Part shown: piece by piece, positions 31,653 through 44,822 of the stretch
Numbering within the stretch: position 1 is the stretch's first letter
Layout: each line of letters begins with the position of its first letter
DNA from: Psilocybe azurescens
Lineage: Eukaryota > Basidiomycota > Agaricomycetes > Agaricales > Agrocybaceae
Direction of reading: 5' to 3'
Assembly: GCA_023853785.1 (NCBI GenBank)
Contig: JAJIRX010000941.1
Coordinates: forward strand, 62,001 to 126,000
DNA: 64,000 nucleotides
Notes under the pieces: model-generated
What the model saw: the letters and a program-made list of their open reading frames with translations, nothing else
Databases searched by the model: none
Told to the model about the DNA's origin: nothing
Position numbers and translations under genes: made by a program

Positions 31653-34600
31653 ATGTCTTCTACTATAAAACTAGGCGACGACTTCATGAAAATCCCCAGG
31701 CTCGACGAAGCGGGCAAGAACTGGGTGATCTACAAAGCCCGTTTCCTATGGTCCATTGACGCACGCAGAAAACTTGAACATGTGGATGGCAGTGCGGTTG
31801 CACCTGCCGATCCTGTCGTTCGTGTTGCCGATCAGGTCCTAACCTCTGCAGAGGTGACCCTCGATGCGGAATGGCGGAAAGAGATGAAGACCTGGAATCA
31901 AGGAGAAGCCATCGTCAAACAACAAATAGCATCAACTATATCAGACTCACAGTTTATGAAAATCTGCGGAAAGGAAACCGCGTACGATATCTGGGAAGCC
32001 CTTGCGGGGAATTCGAAAACAAATCTAGAATGGTCTCCGTGGACCTGCGTCGCCGGCTCCAGCAGGAGCGGTGTGCCGAGTGCGGAGACGTTCGAGCCCA
32101 TTTCAGCAAACTACGCCTGATGCGCTGAAGACCTAGCTGCCATGGGACAAGCGCCATCTGAAGATGACTTCTATGCCATAATAATGGGTTCTCTCCCAGC
32201 TGCATACGACCCCTACATCTCTGCTGTAAATGCTACATCCAGCGTCATCGGAACCACCCTCTCCGCTGAGCAACTAATGCATACCGTGACCGAAGAATTT
32301 GATCAACGATCCCTCACTACCAGGGGGAGGCAAAAAGGAGGAGAACATGGCCTTCTATAGCAACGAGGGAGGCTCTAAGGATGCTGGTGGGGGAGGATGG
32401 AAGGGGAGAAGGCCCGGTGGAGGAGGTTCGAGCTCTCAAAAGAACATCGAGTGCTTCAACTGCAAGAAGAAGGGCCACTACAAGGCCGACTGTTGGGCTG
32501 AGGGTGGTGGAAAGGCAGGCCAAGGGCCAAGGTCGAAGGCAAAGGGAAGCGGGGGCAATGATAAGGGAAAGGCAAAGGACATGGCAGCCAACGCCAAAGA
32601 CGGTGATGACGACGAAGGGGCCTGGATGGCCATGTCAGCCTCAGATGACGAAGTTCGACATTATCTCCGATGGAGAACTCTCCTTAGTCCCCAGCCTCAC
32701 GCTGTCCGATGAGGACATTCTCGAGCTCCTCTCTTCAAGCTCGGAATGCGACTCCGACATGTACATGCCAGAGCGAGGTGATGGATGTCAGGGTGACAAC
32801 AATGATGACGTGCCCAGCTTGCAGTCAGTATCGGATTCCGAATCCGACTCTGAGAATGGTGGCGACGACGGCGACGATGTCCCCTGACCTTGAAGGGGCA
32901 TCGGATTCTGAGGATGAGGATGAGGAGGATGATGGTGATGGGTTTGAAAGAATCTACACACCTTCCTCGTGGCTTGTAAATACCCTAAACAATGGCGACG
33001 AAGCCTACACCTCTCACACCACGGCCACCCTAACCAACCAACAGTCCCTCGTCGACATGGACCTCTATGACTCCGGAGCCACTCGCCATATGTCAGGATA
33101 TTGCCATCGATTCACAAATTTCGTTGAGATCGAACCCAAGCCCATCACCGCAGCCGACAAGCATCAATTTTACGCTACAGGAAAAGGGGACATGTATGTC
33201 AATATCCCGAACAACAACAACACTGTCACAAAGCAGTTGCTCCCGCTGACGTCCTTTACGCACCTAGTATGGGTGTTACCCTCATATCCATCAGCCGCAT
33301 TGCGCAGGCCGGATCCACCGTCGTCTTCTCAGGCTCGAACTGCAGGATTTTTGACAACAATCGCGAAGCCGTTGGGAACGATTGAAGTCCAGAGCGGGCT
33401 TTATCGAGTGTTCACTGCTCGTCCAGAGGCAGCTGGCTACGCAGGGCGAATGGTGGAAGTATTGACGATAGACGAGCTGCATCGTCGCTTGGGGCACGTC
33501 AGTCACGATGTAGCTCGCAAATTGGTCGAAAAGGGGATTGTCAAGGGCGTGGAGTTGGATGAGGATAGCAAGCCTGTCTTCTGCGAGTCCTGTGAATGGG
33601 GAAAGGCGCATAGAAAGGCCATTACAAAGGAGAGGGTGGGGCGAGCAAGCAACGGAGGTCGGGGAGGAAGTTCATTCAGATGTGTGGGGACCTGCGCCTG
33701 TCGAAACCATCTATCACAAGGAATACTTCGTCAGCTTCACAGACGACTACAGCCGCTACACAAAGGTGTACTTACTGGGTACCAAGGACCAGACCTTCCA
33801 ATCCTATGTGCACTTGAAGCTTGGCTCAGAACCCAACATAATGCCATCGTGAAGAAACTCCATAGCGACAGAGGCGGGGAATACCTGAGCGATGAATTCT
33901 CAGATCATCTGAAAGCAGCAGGAACAGTCAGAAGGCTTACCGTGCATGATACCCCAGAATACAATGGCGTCGCCGAACGCCTCAACCGCACACTCCTCGA
34001 CAAAGTCCGAGCAATGCGACCACGATGCTGACCTTCCAAGATTCCTCTGGGGGAGGCCTTGAACCACGCCGTCTATCTGAAAAATCGCACAACAACGCGT
34101 GCGCTAGGCGAAGCCACACCCTCACGAGGTCTTGCTAGGGCACAAGCCTGACCTCTCGAACTTGCATCCTTGGGGTTGCGACGTGTGGGTGCATGATACG
34201 AGTGGGTCAAAGTTGGATGGAAGGGCAAAAAGGGGAAGTGGATGGGGTATGATGAGGAAAGCCATGGCCACCGGGTTTATTATGCTGAAAAAGATCGGTC
34301 CTGGTGGAGCTGAAGTGTGAGATTTGTTCCTGAGGAGATTGTGGTGGATCACGTACACGCTTGAGGGGGAGCAGGACGAACCCAACTCTGAGGATCTCAA
34401 CAACGTCAAGCGCCCACGTGTCCACGCAGCCTGACCACCCTATCCAACCCATCGAGCCCGAAGAATCGTTGAGGCGAAGTACCCGTCTACGAAAAGAAAG
34501 CTCCTATGTCAGAAGTATTTGGGAAGGCGTCGCAACAGCGAGCAACTTACCATCCGCTAGCCAATTTCCTTGAGGACTCCAGGTCATTCCAGAAGTGGAA

Positions 34601-36282
34601 GATGTTGAGGTGCAGGAGGCTGGTGATGAAGGGCTACTGGCAGATGCATGGGACATTGTTGAGGGAATGGATTTTGCGATGGCAACAGTGATGGATGCTG
34701 CTGAGGGTTTGAATCCGACATATGATGAGGCAAAGAAGAGATCCGACTGGCCGAAGTGGGAAGCTGCGATCAAAGCAGAGCTTGCATCATTGGAAGTGAA
34801 CGGCACCTGGAAGATCGTCGAGCGCCCTCCCCATGCCAATGTGGTCAGAAGTAAATGGGTCCTTCGAATCAAGAAGAACGCGGCTGGCGAAATCGACAAG
34901 TACAAGGCCAGGCTTGTCGCACGCTGATTTACACAAATCCATGGCGTGGACTACACCGAAACCTATGCGCCTGTCGCTCGCCTGGCCACGTTCCGCTACC
35001 TCATTGCCCTCGCAAACCGCGAATGCCTGGCCTCTCGACTCCATCGACTTCGACAGTGCCTTCTTGAACTCGGTTCTAGATGAAAACAAGGTTATATATC
35101 TGGAGCAGCCTCGAGGATTCGTGACAGACTCACGTCGCTATGTATACCGTCTCTTCAAGTCGTTATATGGGCTGAAGCAGGGGGCCAAGAATTGGTACGA
35201 CAGCGTTGAAGAAAGCCATGGAAGAGCTCGGCTTCAGCGTTCTCGATGCTGATAATGGGGTGTTTGTGAAGGTCGCCAATGGGGAAATCGTGATAGTCGC
35301 CGCACATGTCAATGACTGCCTTGTAACAGGCAGCTCCAGAAAACTAATCACAAATTTCAAGATTGAGATCAATAAGAAATATAAAATCACTGACCTCAGT
35401 GAATGCAAATGGCTACTGGGCTTCAAGATCTCTCGCAATCTCGTCAACAAAACCATATCCCTATCCCAAGGAGCCTACATCGACACCATCTTGACGTGTT
35501 TCAACTTCGATGACTTGAAGCCATCCGCAATCCCTATTGATCCAAGTCAGCCACTTGCCAGATCACAATGCCCCACCACCCTCGCTGACATTGCGCGTAT
35601 GAAAAACGTACCCTATCGTGAAGCTGTGGGCTGGTTGATGTATGCGCCGATGGGTACTCGACCCGATATCACCTTCGCCACCAACACCGTTGCGCAGTTC
35701 GTCGATAACCCAGCCTGGATCCACTGGGAGGCCGTGAAGAAAATTTTCCGTTACCTTAAAGGTACTCGGAACCTAGAGTTGGTTTACGGAGGAGAGAGAA
35801 TGGACATGGTGGGCTATGTGGATGCTGATGGGGCCTCACAGGAGCATAGGTGAGCAATTTCGGGGTACGTTTTCATGGTGGATGGAGGCGCTGTGTCATG
35901 GTCGTCGAAGAAACAAGAGTTGGTTACTCTGTCGATGGCCGAAGCCGAATATGTGGCAGCGACTCACGCCTCTAAGGAGGCAATGTGGCTGCGCAGCTTA
36001 GTCAACGATATCTTCAAGCCCCTCGACCAGAAGCTCCTCGCCCCCACAACCCTCTACGGCGACAATCAGTCTGCTATTGCCCTCGCCAACGGTGGACAAT
36101 TCCACGCTCGCACCAAACACATCGACATCCGATATCATTTCATCCGCTACATCATTGAGGCCGGCTCTATTAAACTTATCTACTGCCCTACCGATGAACA
36201 AACTGCCGACACTCTCACCAAAGCCCTTCCAAGTGCGAAGGCAAAACATTTTGCGAACGCCATGGGACTGCACACAGCTTGA
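31653..36282 (+). pseudogene. copia gag-pol polyprotein (frameshifted)
   Basis: Gag starts at 31653 (MSSTIKLGDDFMKIPRLDE) and includes one zinc knuckle, CFNCKKKGHYKADC (about 32450-32495). Protease has DLYDSGATRHMSG (about 33055-33095). A pre-integrase segment HRRLGHVSHDVA is followed by integrase pieces DVWGP, FTDDYSRYTKVYL, LHSDRGGEY and NGVAERLNRTLLDK. RT has SKWVLRIKKN and LFKSLYGLKQG, but its catalytic V-D-D reads VND (35308-35316). RNase H has AEAEYVAATHASKEAMW and YGDNQSAIALA and ends at 36282. Frame breaks occur near 32010, 32124, 32325, 32655, 32890, 33265 and 33650, with a TGA at 34925-34927. Domain order places it in Ty1/copia. The D-to-N change alone should abolish polymerase activity. 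Confidence 0.93.
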
Positions 36283-36290
36283 GGGGGGAG
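36281..36290 (+). promoter_or_regulatory. polypurine tract of copia element
   Basis: GAGGGGGGAG immediately precedes the 3' LTR and overlaps the stop of the polyprotein, the expected place for the plus-strand primer. Confidence 0.75.
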
Positions 36291-36595
36291 TGTTGAATTT
36301 ACAAGCTGCTTTGTAGTATTTGAATGCAAACCGCGTTTGGCACAAGTGACGGTCCACCAAGTCTACGGTAACATTACAGTGCTAATTCTAGTCACCCATA
36401 ACATTCATATATTCTTTGTTAAATACCTTTTCATCGACGTAGCACTCCCTCAGTCCGTTGCACACGTACTGAGGTGAGTACTCGTCGCTTATTGTGTTCT
36501 ATACTATTTTACTTACCATCCCATGTAGTTATCTTCTAATAGGTACTACTAAATATACACAGTCCGTTGCACACGTACTGAGTTATCTTCTAATA
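36291..36595 (+). repeat. 3' LTR of copia element
   Basis: It is 305 bp long and differs from the 5' LTR at three positions. Here A (36454-36473) and A' are identical at 20 of 20 bases, and B and B' at 13 of 13. It is followed by the GTGAG duplication at 36596-36600. Confidence 0.93.
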
Positions 36596-36600
36596 GTGAG

Positions 36601-37389
36601 CTGGTGTTCAGGAACGCATGAGTAGCATAACTGGGGTATATAGAAATAAATATTGCAACAAGGGAGAGAAGGCATGGGGGTCTCGAAAGGAGAGGGTTCG
36701 CTTTTTCGGCGGACAAGAACCTGTAGAAGGAGAATCTTGATATGCTGTTCCAATTAACTTATTTCCTTAAGATCACTAGCCGACCATGGGAAGGTCATAC
36801 ATCATCCATTACTGCTTCAATGACACCTTTATATCAGCCAATTTTACCCACCCACCTCTGTCCTTGATCAAAACCTTTTCGAAGTTCGACCTCAGTTCTA
36901 TAGCACTCTAGTCTCTTGTAGGTAACCTTGAACCCTGCAGCAAGCTGAGATGTCCTTAATTGAGTATAACACTCATTTAGCTCTCCTGCTCGCCAACATC
37001 AAGCCAATATCTTGGGACCGAAACACAACCAACGGGGAATGCCTGAACGCGATAAATTTCATTGGTTTGTAGGGAAAATGCAAGCTAGCTCGCTATTATT
37101 TCCTTCTAGACTTAACCGGCTCCGATGGTGGAACGTCTATAGCGTCAACGACGTCTATCTGCTACAGGAATCACTTCTCGCATCAAACGCATGACCATCG
37201 AGAAAGTTCTGATCCATGGAGTTGACTTAATCAACGCCTAATATGAACCTACCAGTCCACGTACAAGACTCGATTTTGAACCGACGAGAACTGAAGAAGT
37301 TGAGTAGACGATGCACCGAAGAGAAGAACATAAAGTCCTCGGATATGTGTGGTGCTTAAAGCTAGATCAAGCTTCAGACTCAAGCTTCT
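36601..37389. other. intergenic DNA
   Basis: No gene is supported. The stretch ends at the TCT that flanks the foldback element. Confidence 0.5.
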
Positions 37390-37869
37390 CACTGCTGGGA
37401 CCGAAAAATTCTGCGGAATGCAGATTCCATGCAAAATCAGTTGTCGTGACACAAAGTATTGTAATTTGCAAAATGAATAATTTTAAATCAAATCAGCCTT
37501 GAGCAAAGACAATAAGAACTGTAACAGAGATTAAAATTCTACCTGAATATGGTAATTTGCAGAATATACGATTTTGCATATTGCAAGAACACAATAAAAA
37601 TGATAAATTCTGCACTGGCAGACAAATTTTATTTTTCTCAGCCACTGCAGAATTTATCATTCTTATTGTATTCTGCATTTCGTAAAATAGTGTGTTTTGC
37701 AAATTGCCATATTTAGGTAGAACTTTAATCTCTGTTACAGTTCTTATTGTCTTTGCTCAAGGCAGATTTGATTTAAAATTATTCATTTTGCAAATTACAA
37801 TACTTTGTGTCACGACAACTGATTTTGCATGGAATCTGCATTCCGCAGAATTTTTCAGTCCCAGCAGTG
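37390..37869. mobile_element. 480-bp foldback element with CACTG ends (CACTA-like MITE)
   Basis: The left end CACTGCTGGGACCGAAAAAT and the right end, its near-exact complement, begin two arms of about 230 bp that pair over almost the whole element. Only a few dozen bases near 37615-37650 are unpaired. TCT flanks both sides (37387-37389, 37870-37872), a 3-bp target duplication. CACT termini with a 3-bp duplication are the signature of CACTA/EnSpm elements. There is no transposase, so it would depend on an element elsewhere. Confidence 0.8.
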
Positions 37870-38768
37870 TCTAGATTCCCTTTGTCTGAACCCGGAACGA
37901 ATAGAACTAAAAGATTTGTCTACGAGGAAGCCGACAGTGATGGTCTCGGCACCTACTTGGGTACCACATCACGGGATGTGACGGAAATTTCCATATCAGA
38001 ACTCCGCTGACAATCGACTCTGGCTCGTTCTCTCTCCTCAAGTCTTCCATTGGATTCCTCCTTTGCGTTAAGCAGACCCTGAAGACGCCACTACAGTCAT
38101 AGGTCACTCTTCTCAATCACCTCGCTAACACCAATGGTAGCCATCGACACCCAGGCACATTACCACCTATGGAACCTTTGCGACAATCCTACTTGACACT
38201 CGTGCCTCTCCTCGCGAATCAACTATAGCCTCCCACATCGCAACGCACTCAACAACCCGCAGGATGAAACACGAGTGATGTTCAATTCGCATGGAATATG
38301 CAAAATGGATATGCAGGCGAACTCGGGATATGTCCAGCGTCCACTCGGAACGCCATTTCGCCCGACTCATCATCCCGCCCCCCTCCGGGAAGGGTTAGTC
38401 GGGCCTCACGTCACCCACTTTCGATGAGTACGTACTTGTTCATCCACTAACTCAACCGAAGAGGCTATTCAAACACGCGGGACTCTACTGCCGTCATCAG
38501 CGCATTTTGCTGACAATAATCTTTCTTTCTTGCAGATCACCATCTGTGTCCGGGACCCTCGTGCGGGGTGATATCCCCGCTGATTCGGCTAGAGCGACAA
38601 TCATTTCCAGTGCGAATTCCTCTCCATATCGTTCCGGATGTTATGTACGCATCATATCATATATAAGCTACGATGAAAGAGTCTTTCTTCGCCACTGTAT
38701 ATCCCTGTTCCCTTTGTTCCCTCTCTCCCCTTTCTCTTCGCTCCCCGACTTCGGCCTCCGAATTCAGG
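37870..38768. other. upstream region of the AA7 oxidase gene
   Basis: No further gene is seen. CATATATAAG near 38655 is a possible TATA region about 110 bp before the ATG. Confidence 0.4.
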
Positions 38769-41396
38769 ATGCTCCTAACTTCCTTCCTTAGGCTGTATTC
38801 CCTGCTGGGTTTAGCCCTACTTGCAAGCGCCGATCTGCGATCAGACTTGACTGGGAAAGGTTTTACAGTCTCGTTCCCCGGTGACTCTCAATACTCGTCT
38901 CTTAGTCAAGCGTGTAAGTACGCTCAACGCAAGCATTTGGTTCTTTTTTGACTAAGTATACGATAGACAACCAACGATACACCTTCCAGCCAGCAGCCAT
39001 CGCACTCCCGAATTCTGCTCAGGATGTATCGACCATCATCACAGCAAGTGCAGCGAACAATTTCGAAGTTGTCGCGCGCAGCGGAGGAGTAAGCCGGACA
39101 TCATTCGTACCATAGCGAGTCCATATTGTTTACGCTGTAATTCTGTTTTACAGCACAGCTACATCGCTAACGGGCTCGGCGGTCAAGACAACTCCGTCGT
39201 CGTCGACCTACGCAACTTCAAATCCATTTCGATCGACCCTGCCACCGGGAACGCTGTCGTGGGATCTGGGAACCGGCTGGGAGATATCGCGTTGGCGTTA
39301 AATAATGCAGGAAGGGCGATGTCACATGGAACCTGTCCGTACGTTGGGATTGGTGGGCATTCCGGTTAGTACTTATGCGATTAGGATTGGAGTCGTTGGG
39401 CTGAAGAATGAATGCAGGGTATGGAGGATACGGATTCACGTCTCGAATGTGGGGATTGACTCTCGACAACGTTCTCTCAATCAACGTCGTCACCGCGGAC
39501 GGTTCTATCAGAACGGCATCGAGCACCTCGAACTCTGACCTCTTCTGGGTGCGTGTCTTTTCCTCCTACATCCCCCCACGTCGATTAACCTCCTTCTAAC
39601 ATAAATGTAAACAGGCTCTCCGAGGCGCCGCAGGCTCCTTCGGAATAACCACCTCCATTACATTCAAAACCTACCCCGTGCCCTCCTCCGCCACAATCAT
39701 CGGCTACAACTGGGACATGTCCGCCGTCGACGCCGCCAACGCGCTCGGCGCCTTCCAGACCTACGCCACATCGAACAACATCCCCGCCACATTCGGGCCC
39801 GAGCTCACCTTCACCAAGGGCAGCGCGCAAGGCCGGGTCACCTTCAGCCTCGGCGGCGGGTTCTATGGGCCCGTGAGCCAGCTGGACGGGATTTTGGCGC
39901 CGTTCATGAGCCAGATGCCTGCGAACCCCGGCGGGGGCAGGACCACGGAGAGTTATATTGCCAGTGTTGGGCAGCTCAGCGGCGGGCTGCCGCTGAACAC
40001 GGCGAGTGGGCCGGATAGGCGGGATACATTCTATGCGAAGAGCCTGGTCACGCCGCAAGCGACGCCGATTGGGGATGCGGCGCGGAAGGCGTTTATGACT
40101 TATTTGGCGAACGATGGATTTAATGCTAACACGGTGAGTGCTCTTTTCATTTCTCTCTTGATTTTGGCTGGAAGTAGACTTATTCTTCTGTTCTCTTCTT
40201 ATAGGCGTGGTTCGTCCAGGCTGAATTGTACGGCGGCTCTAACTCTGCTATCAACTCTGTTGGCGCAGACGCCACATCCTACGCGCACCGCTCCTCCATG
40301 TTCACCTTCCAATTCTACGCGAACTCGTTTAACAGTAACTTGCCATACCCTGCTGCGGGCCTGGGCTTCGTGGATGGGATGGTTAATGCATTAGTGGCGA
40401 ACAGTCCGTCTGGGTGGGATATTGGGTGAGTTGCTTGTTCATAGAGACTGATTTTATTGTTGATTAATCTCGTTTAGTGCATACCCGAACTACGTTGACG
40501 ATCGTCTGCAGAACTGTACGTGTTCCCTCCTATTCTCAGCCACATCTATTTCCAATGCTCACTCTTCACTCCTCCTCTATACAGCGCAACAACTCTACTT
40601 TGGCGCGCACTACTCCCGCCTACACGACCTCAAGAACACATACGACCCCAAGGGCCTGTTCACATTCCCCACCGGGATCCAAGGGGACTTCGTCCCTCCT
40701 CCACCCACTGGCACCGGCGTTGCGATCCATCCTAATGGAAACACCGCCAAGTGCTTGGATGTGAGAGCCGCGGTATATGCGAATGGGACGCCTGTGCAGA
40801 TGTGCGTTGGCAGCATTTCCTTTCATTCGTTTTCTCTTGGACATCGTTTACTGACCTTTATTGACTGATTAGATACGATTGCAACGGTACGCCGGCGCAA
40901 AAGTGGGACATTAATCATGGTACAACATCCGTGCGCGTGTCTGGCACGAACTTCTGTTTGGATGCTGGGTCGGGTATGTTTTTGTCCTTTCTTTCTGTCT
41001 TTCTGTTATCATTCTCCACTTCCTCCCACGTCTCCTTCGACTACGCCCTTGCTCCTCGCGTCTATATTCCTCTCTTTTCTCATCTACTTCCGCTCTTCTA
41101 TGCTGACTCGTCCCCATAGCTCCCGCAAACGGCATTGGCATGAAGATCTGGACATGCTTCGATAACCTTGCTGCACAGACGTGGAACTACAACTCGAACA
41201 ACATGCTCGCGCTCTCCGTGCAAGGTATGTCTGACTCCTCTTTGATCCTGGACCCCCTTCTGCCCTCTGGATATGAACTAAAACTACTCTTATAGGACAA
41301 TGCTTGGACTTGACGAATGGTGATCTCACGAATAGCAACCAAGTGCAAACCTGGCAGTGCGCAGTGGGTAATGGGAACCAGGTGTGGACGACGTGA
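38769..41396 (+). CDS. AA7 oligosaccharide oxidase (BBE-type flavoprotein) with C-terminal ricin-type lectin domain
   Basis: Eleven exons (38769-38913, 38967-39088, 39154-39364, 39418-39548, 39615-40133, 40205-40425, 40478-40515, 40585-40801, 40873-40973, 41120-41224, 41296-41396) join in phase to 636 residues. A signal peptide precedes an FAD-binding domain with both attachment sites for bicovalent FAD: the His in VVARSGGHSYIANGLGG and the Cys in GTCPYVGIGGHSGYGGYG. LRGAAGSFGITTSITF and the late YPNYVDDRLQN / YDPKGLFTFP motifs complete the oxidase. AA7 enzymes oxidise C1 of gluco- or chito-oligosaccharides and give H2O2. After a proline hinge, about 130 residues with CLDVR, YDCNGTPAQKW, CLDAGS, IWTCFDNLAAQTW, CLDLTNG and TWQCAVGNGNQVW form a beta-trefoil (CBM13-like). 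No coding defect is seen. Confidence 0.93.
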
Positions 41397-41959
41397 GCGA
41401 GGCGGTGAGATGAAGCGAGCAAAATGAATGCATGAATGAGCGATTGGACTTGAATAGCGATAATGGAACACTGAACACTTTCTAATGACTCTGACGTCTT
41501 GGACACTGACACATTTATTTTTCTGTCTTCGGCGGGATTTTTACTTTATTCAGACTAGGATAAGAGGTGGAAAAACTATACGCATTACGGACCGGGCTGT
41601 GTATTCGTTCTTTTGTTATTCGTTGTGCTTTCTGTATGTAGTTTAAATTTCGTATGAACGTGTAATATAACCTTAATTTCATTGAAAGTGTTAATAACAT
41701 GCGGTTTGGATTGTTAATGTCGCTAAGCAAACCTGACAGTATGAAGACCGCAAACGAAACAGCCATGTATAAACCCGGGATACCCAGACACCAGGTACTA
41801 TGAACTACTTTGAGACGGCACAATGCGGAGGAACAAAACTCTACTGCAACCCAAGAGAAAGAAAACGGCTATACTTGAAATATCATACGCAATCGTGAAT
41901 CTAAGCCAACGAACCGTTGAAGAAAAGATATGCGGGACACTCTGAGAGTTTACCTACAA

Positions 41960-42424
41960 AGGAGGGAGAGAGAGTATCTACATGAGGAGTGCCGGCTCTG
42001 CGTTGGGAATAGGGGCGAAAGCTTTCGTAGATGGGTTCCTGACGAGCTTGGGCCCTTAAACTCCACAGTGCCAACATCGAAATTTAACGCCTGATAAATC
42101 TGTCTTGCGTCGGCAGCACAGCAGAAATTGAACTCCACGGTGTTGGCGTACCCACTTCTATGGGAGCGGACACTTTGTGATCCTTGAGTGCGATCATCTT
42201 GACATGGTTGTTGTGAGACGGTGTGTAGAAGCAGTAGAGGACGTCGTCGTCATCGACTATGGCTAGACTGGTGCGAGGAACGAATTAGAGTTCAGATCGT
42301 TTCGACCTTCTTGAGAGGGGTCAGTATAAAAGGTGATGATATACGAGCTTACTGGCTTCTTGCGAATGGGCAAGGGCAAGAGAATCCCACTGCAGGTACA
42401 CCAGACATCCCTGACGTTAGATGA
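41960..42424 (-). CDS. unassigned, possibly lectin-like fragment
   Basis: On the minus strand an exon after a GTCTAG acceptor reads IVDDDDVLYCFYTPSHNNHV and KMIALKDHKVSAPIEVG, then TPWSSISAVL; in another frame IYQALNFDVGTVEF follows. The alternation of aromatic strands with Trp and Ser resembles one blade of a beta-propeller lectin, but no family can be fixed. The frame changes near 42090, so an intron or frameshift is needed. Boundaries and function are uncertain. Confidence 0.25.
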
Positions 42425-44579
42425 TAGCGCCGTGGATGGTCTGAGCGCACGTGCAAAAACCCTTGTTAATCATAATAGTTGCAAGAGTAGTATCAGGTAG
42501 GTAAACATCAGCCGTTGTCAGCACGCTAATATGTATAGAAACAGGGAGCAAGTTAGATGTTAATGTAGTTGCGAAAGAACTTACTTAACGCTTCCTTTGA
42601 TTGTAAGTCAGTCCGTAATAGCAAATGTAGCTGTTAAGTACCTATTTGTCTCCGGCATTGAAACGTCTCCTTAATTCCTATTCAAGTGTTTGTAGTCTCT
42701 GTAGTAGGAAAGACTACTTCCTGGGACTCACCGAATGTCATTCTTGTTGGATTATCAAGGCGCGCTTGGCTTAGCGCCCCATCTGGATGGTTAGTCTACC
42801 AAGGATATGTGTCATCAGTAAATCGTGGAGAATCCTATCGGGTGTTATGAACACCCAAAATGCATTATAGACGCTCGTCTACGTTATGAACTGGTAATCA
42901 TATTTTGGGCTGACTCACAATGCCATAAATTGATAGATAGTGGTAGGTTTTAAAAATATCCAAGACGCAATTTCATAAGTTGTCATCGTGATTCTGGATC
43001 ATTATGGAATTGATACCCGTCCATCTGCAGAACGATAGGGTAGCTAAAATATTATCACCAATTGTCTAGAACATATCAGATACTCAGATACTCACAACAC
43101 ATTGCAAGCCAGGCAGCCATTTGTGAACTGGGTATAACATGACCAGGAGGTTCCAACACTAGAGCTTACACTTATCATGGGGTTGACCCAGTTATGAATT
43201 GGGACCAGAACCCCTGCTGAATTTTGACCATCACATTTAGGTTTTCATACCGAAAAAAGCCAAATAGTATATTTCAAGCAGACAAGTAACTACTATATAA
43301 ACCACTGGTATTAAACTGCCAATGCACCACTGGTGCTTCCTCATTGGGGGACGTCATACACGGCAAGCTCAATGGCGGAAGCAGCATTATTGAATGCAAA
43401 TTCAGGCTGGTAAGCAAGTTGTGGTTAGCAGCAGAAACGGGGATAAGGCCGGGAGGACTCACCTGTGGGCCTTAGCATTCTCGTTCATCGTCATGAGGTG
43501 AGAAGTGGAACGGCGGTGGGCTGGAAACAGTCTTTCGGGGTTTGTTAGTGTATAATGTGGTAAGAAAAAGAGATAGAGCATCGGGAGAGACTTACCTATG
43601 AGCCGCAGGGCCACGTTCACTGCCGCGATGGGTGAAATAACAGAGGTGGTAAGGCCAAACGCAGACCCGGGGGTAGGAGAGGCGAGTGTGAGGTGGCATG
43701 AAAGAGTCGGTGGTGGGCAGGTCCATCGCCGTGGCAGTCACAAGCAAAGAGCTGGCGGAGGCCACTGCTCGCTGCCTGCTCTTGCTATCGCTCTTCGCAT
43801 TATCACCGTAAAGCGGGATGGTATGGGAGCGCGCACAACATGGAGGCGGTGTTGTGTTGGGGCAAGGCTTACGCCCCTACTCATGTTGTCACTGTGGATG
43901 GAATGGGCAGGCAGTGCGATATGTTAGCGATCAGGGCTGTGGGGCTTAGCTGCGGTGGTGGAGAGGGTGGGGTGACGCTTACCGTGCTACCGTGGCACAT
44001 GGGCGCCCTCGCTCATTGCTGTTGTTGTTACTGAGCTTGAGGTCATGCCATAGCCGTGCAAATGGGGCTGTCAGCGTTTGGCGGTTGACTTGATGGGCGT
44101 GTGAGAATGGTGTCGAAGGCCTTGAATGCCAATGACGACAAGAGTGGAGAAAGGGAGGTAGGTGGAAGTGAAGAAAGAATACAAGTTGAAGTCGGCAATT
44201 AATATTTGCAAAGCTTCAACATGTCATGTGATCTGTGGGAAACCCGAAGTGGATCTATTTAAGACTGTCACCCCTATAAATTGCACTACTGCTCCAAGCT
44301 CCCTCCGTTGCAAGTTACTGGTGGGGTGGGTGCTCCACCTTGCACGTTGCTAAATAGATGCCGTCATCGCGTCACAGGTGCGCTGACTGCTGGCGCAAGG
44401 CACATCAGCGCTACCAACACTTCCTGCTCGCAATCGCAATCACCAGGCCCACTGCCTGTCCTCTCGTCCCCCCACCCCAAGTACATATATAATAGATATA
44501 GCTTGTGTACTATATTTTCCCCTCTGATATACAGCCTAAAATCCTACCGAACGATTGTAATGAGGTGTGATATTGTGAA
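42425..44579. other. repeat-poor region without a recognised gene
   Basis: Open frames near 43274-44034 are GC-rich and without domains. I see nothing else that can be supported. Confidence 0.4.
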
Positions 44580-44822
44580 TGTTTGGCACACCGGTGGCCA
44601 CCTCATAATATAGTTAAAGTCCCCTTGCAATGTTATATTTTCTTTGAATTATGGAAAGAATATTTTACCCAGTTGATAATGGACTACGCAACCATCTAGA
44701 ATCTGGCACACATACTGTAGATTTTGATTAATCTGGTAGCCACCTTACAATCTAGTTATAATTTCCTAGCAATATTATGTTTGCTCTGCATTCCAGAAAG
44801 AATATTGTACTTAATCTAAGAC
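44580..44822. repeat. 142-bp diverged tandem duplication
   Basis: GCCACC(T)-(C)ATAATATAGTTA at 44597 recurs as GCCACCTTACAATCTAGTTA at 44739, and downstream GAAAGAATATT is shared. Identity is about 70 percent by eye. Confidence 0.5.

Larger units (their letters stand above)
31240..36595 (+). mobile_element. Ty1/copia LTR retrotransposon, full length, coding region broken
   Basis: Two 305-bp LTRs flanked by GTGAG duplications enclose gag-pol in the copia order (protease, integrase, RT, RNase H). The LTRs differ at three positions, all transitions, so insertion is fairly recent. The element has a primer-binding site and a polypurine tract. Its coding sequence is nevertheless broken in at least seven places, which suggests non-autonomous movement, fast decay, or sequence errors. 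Confidence 0.96.
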
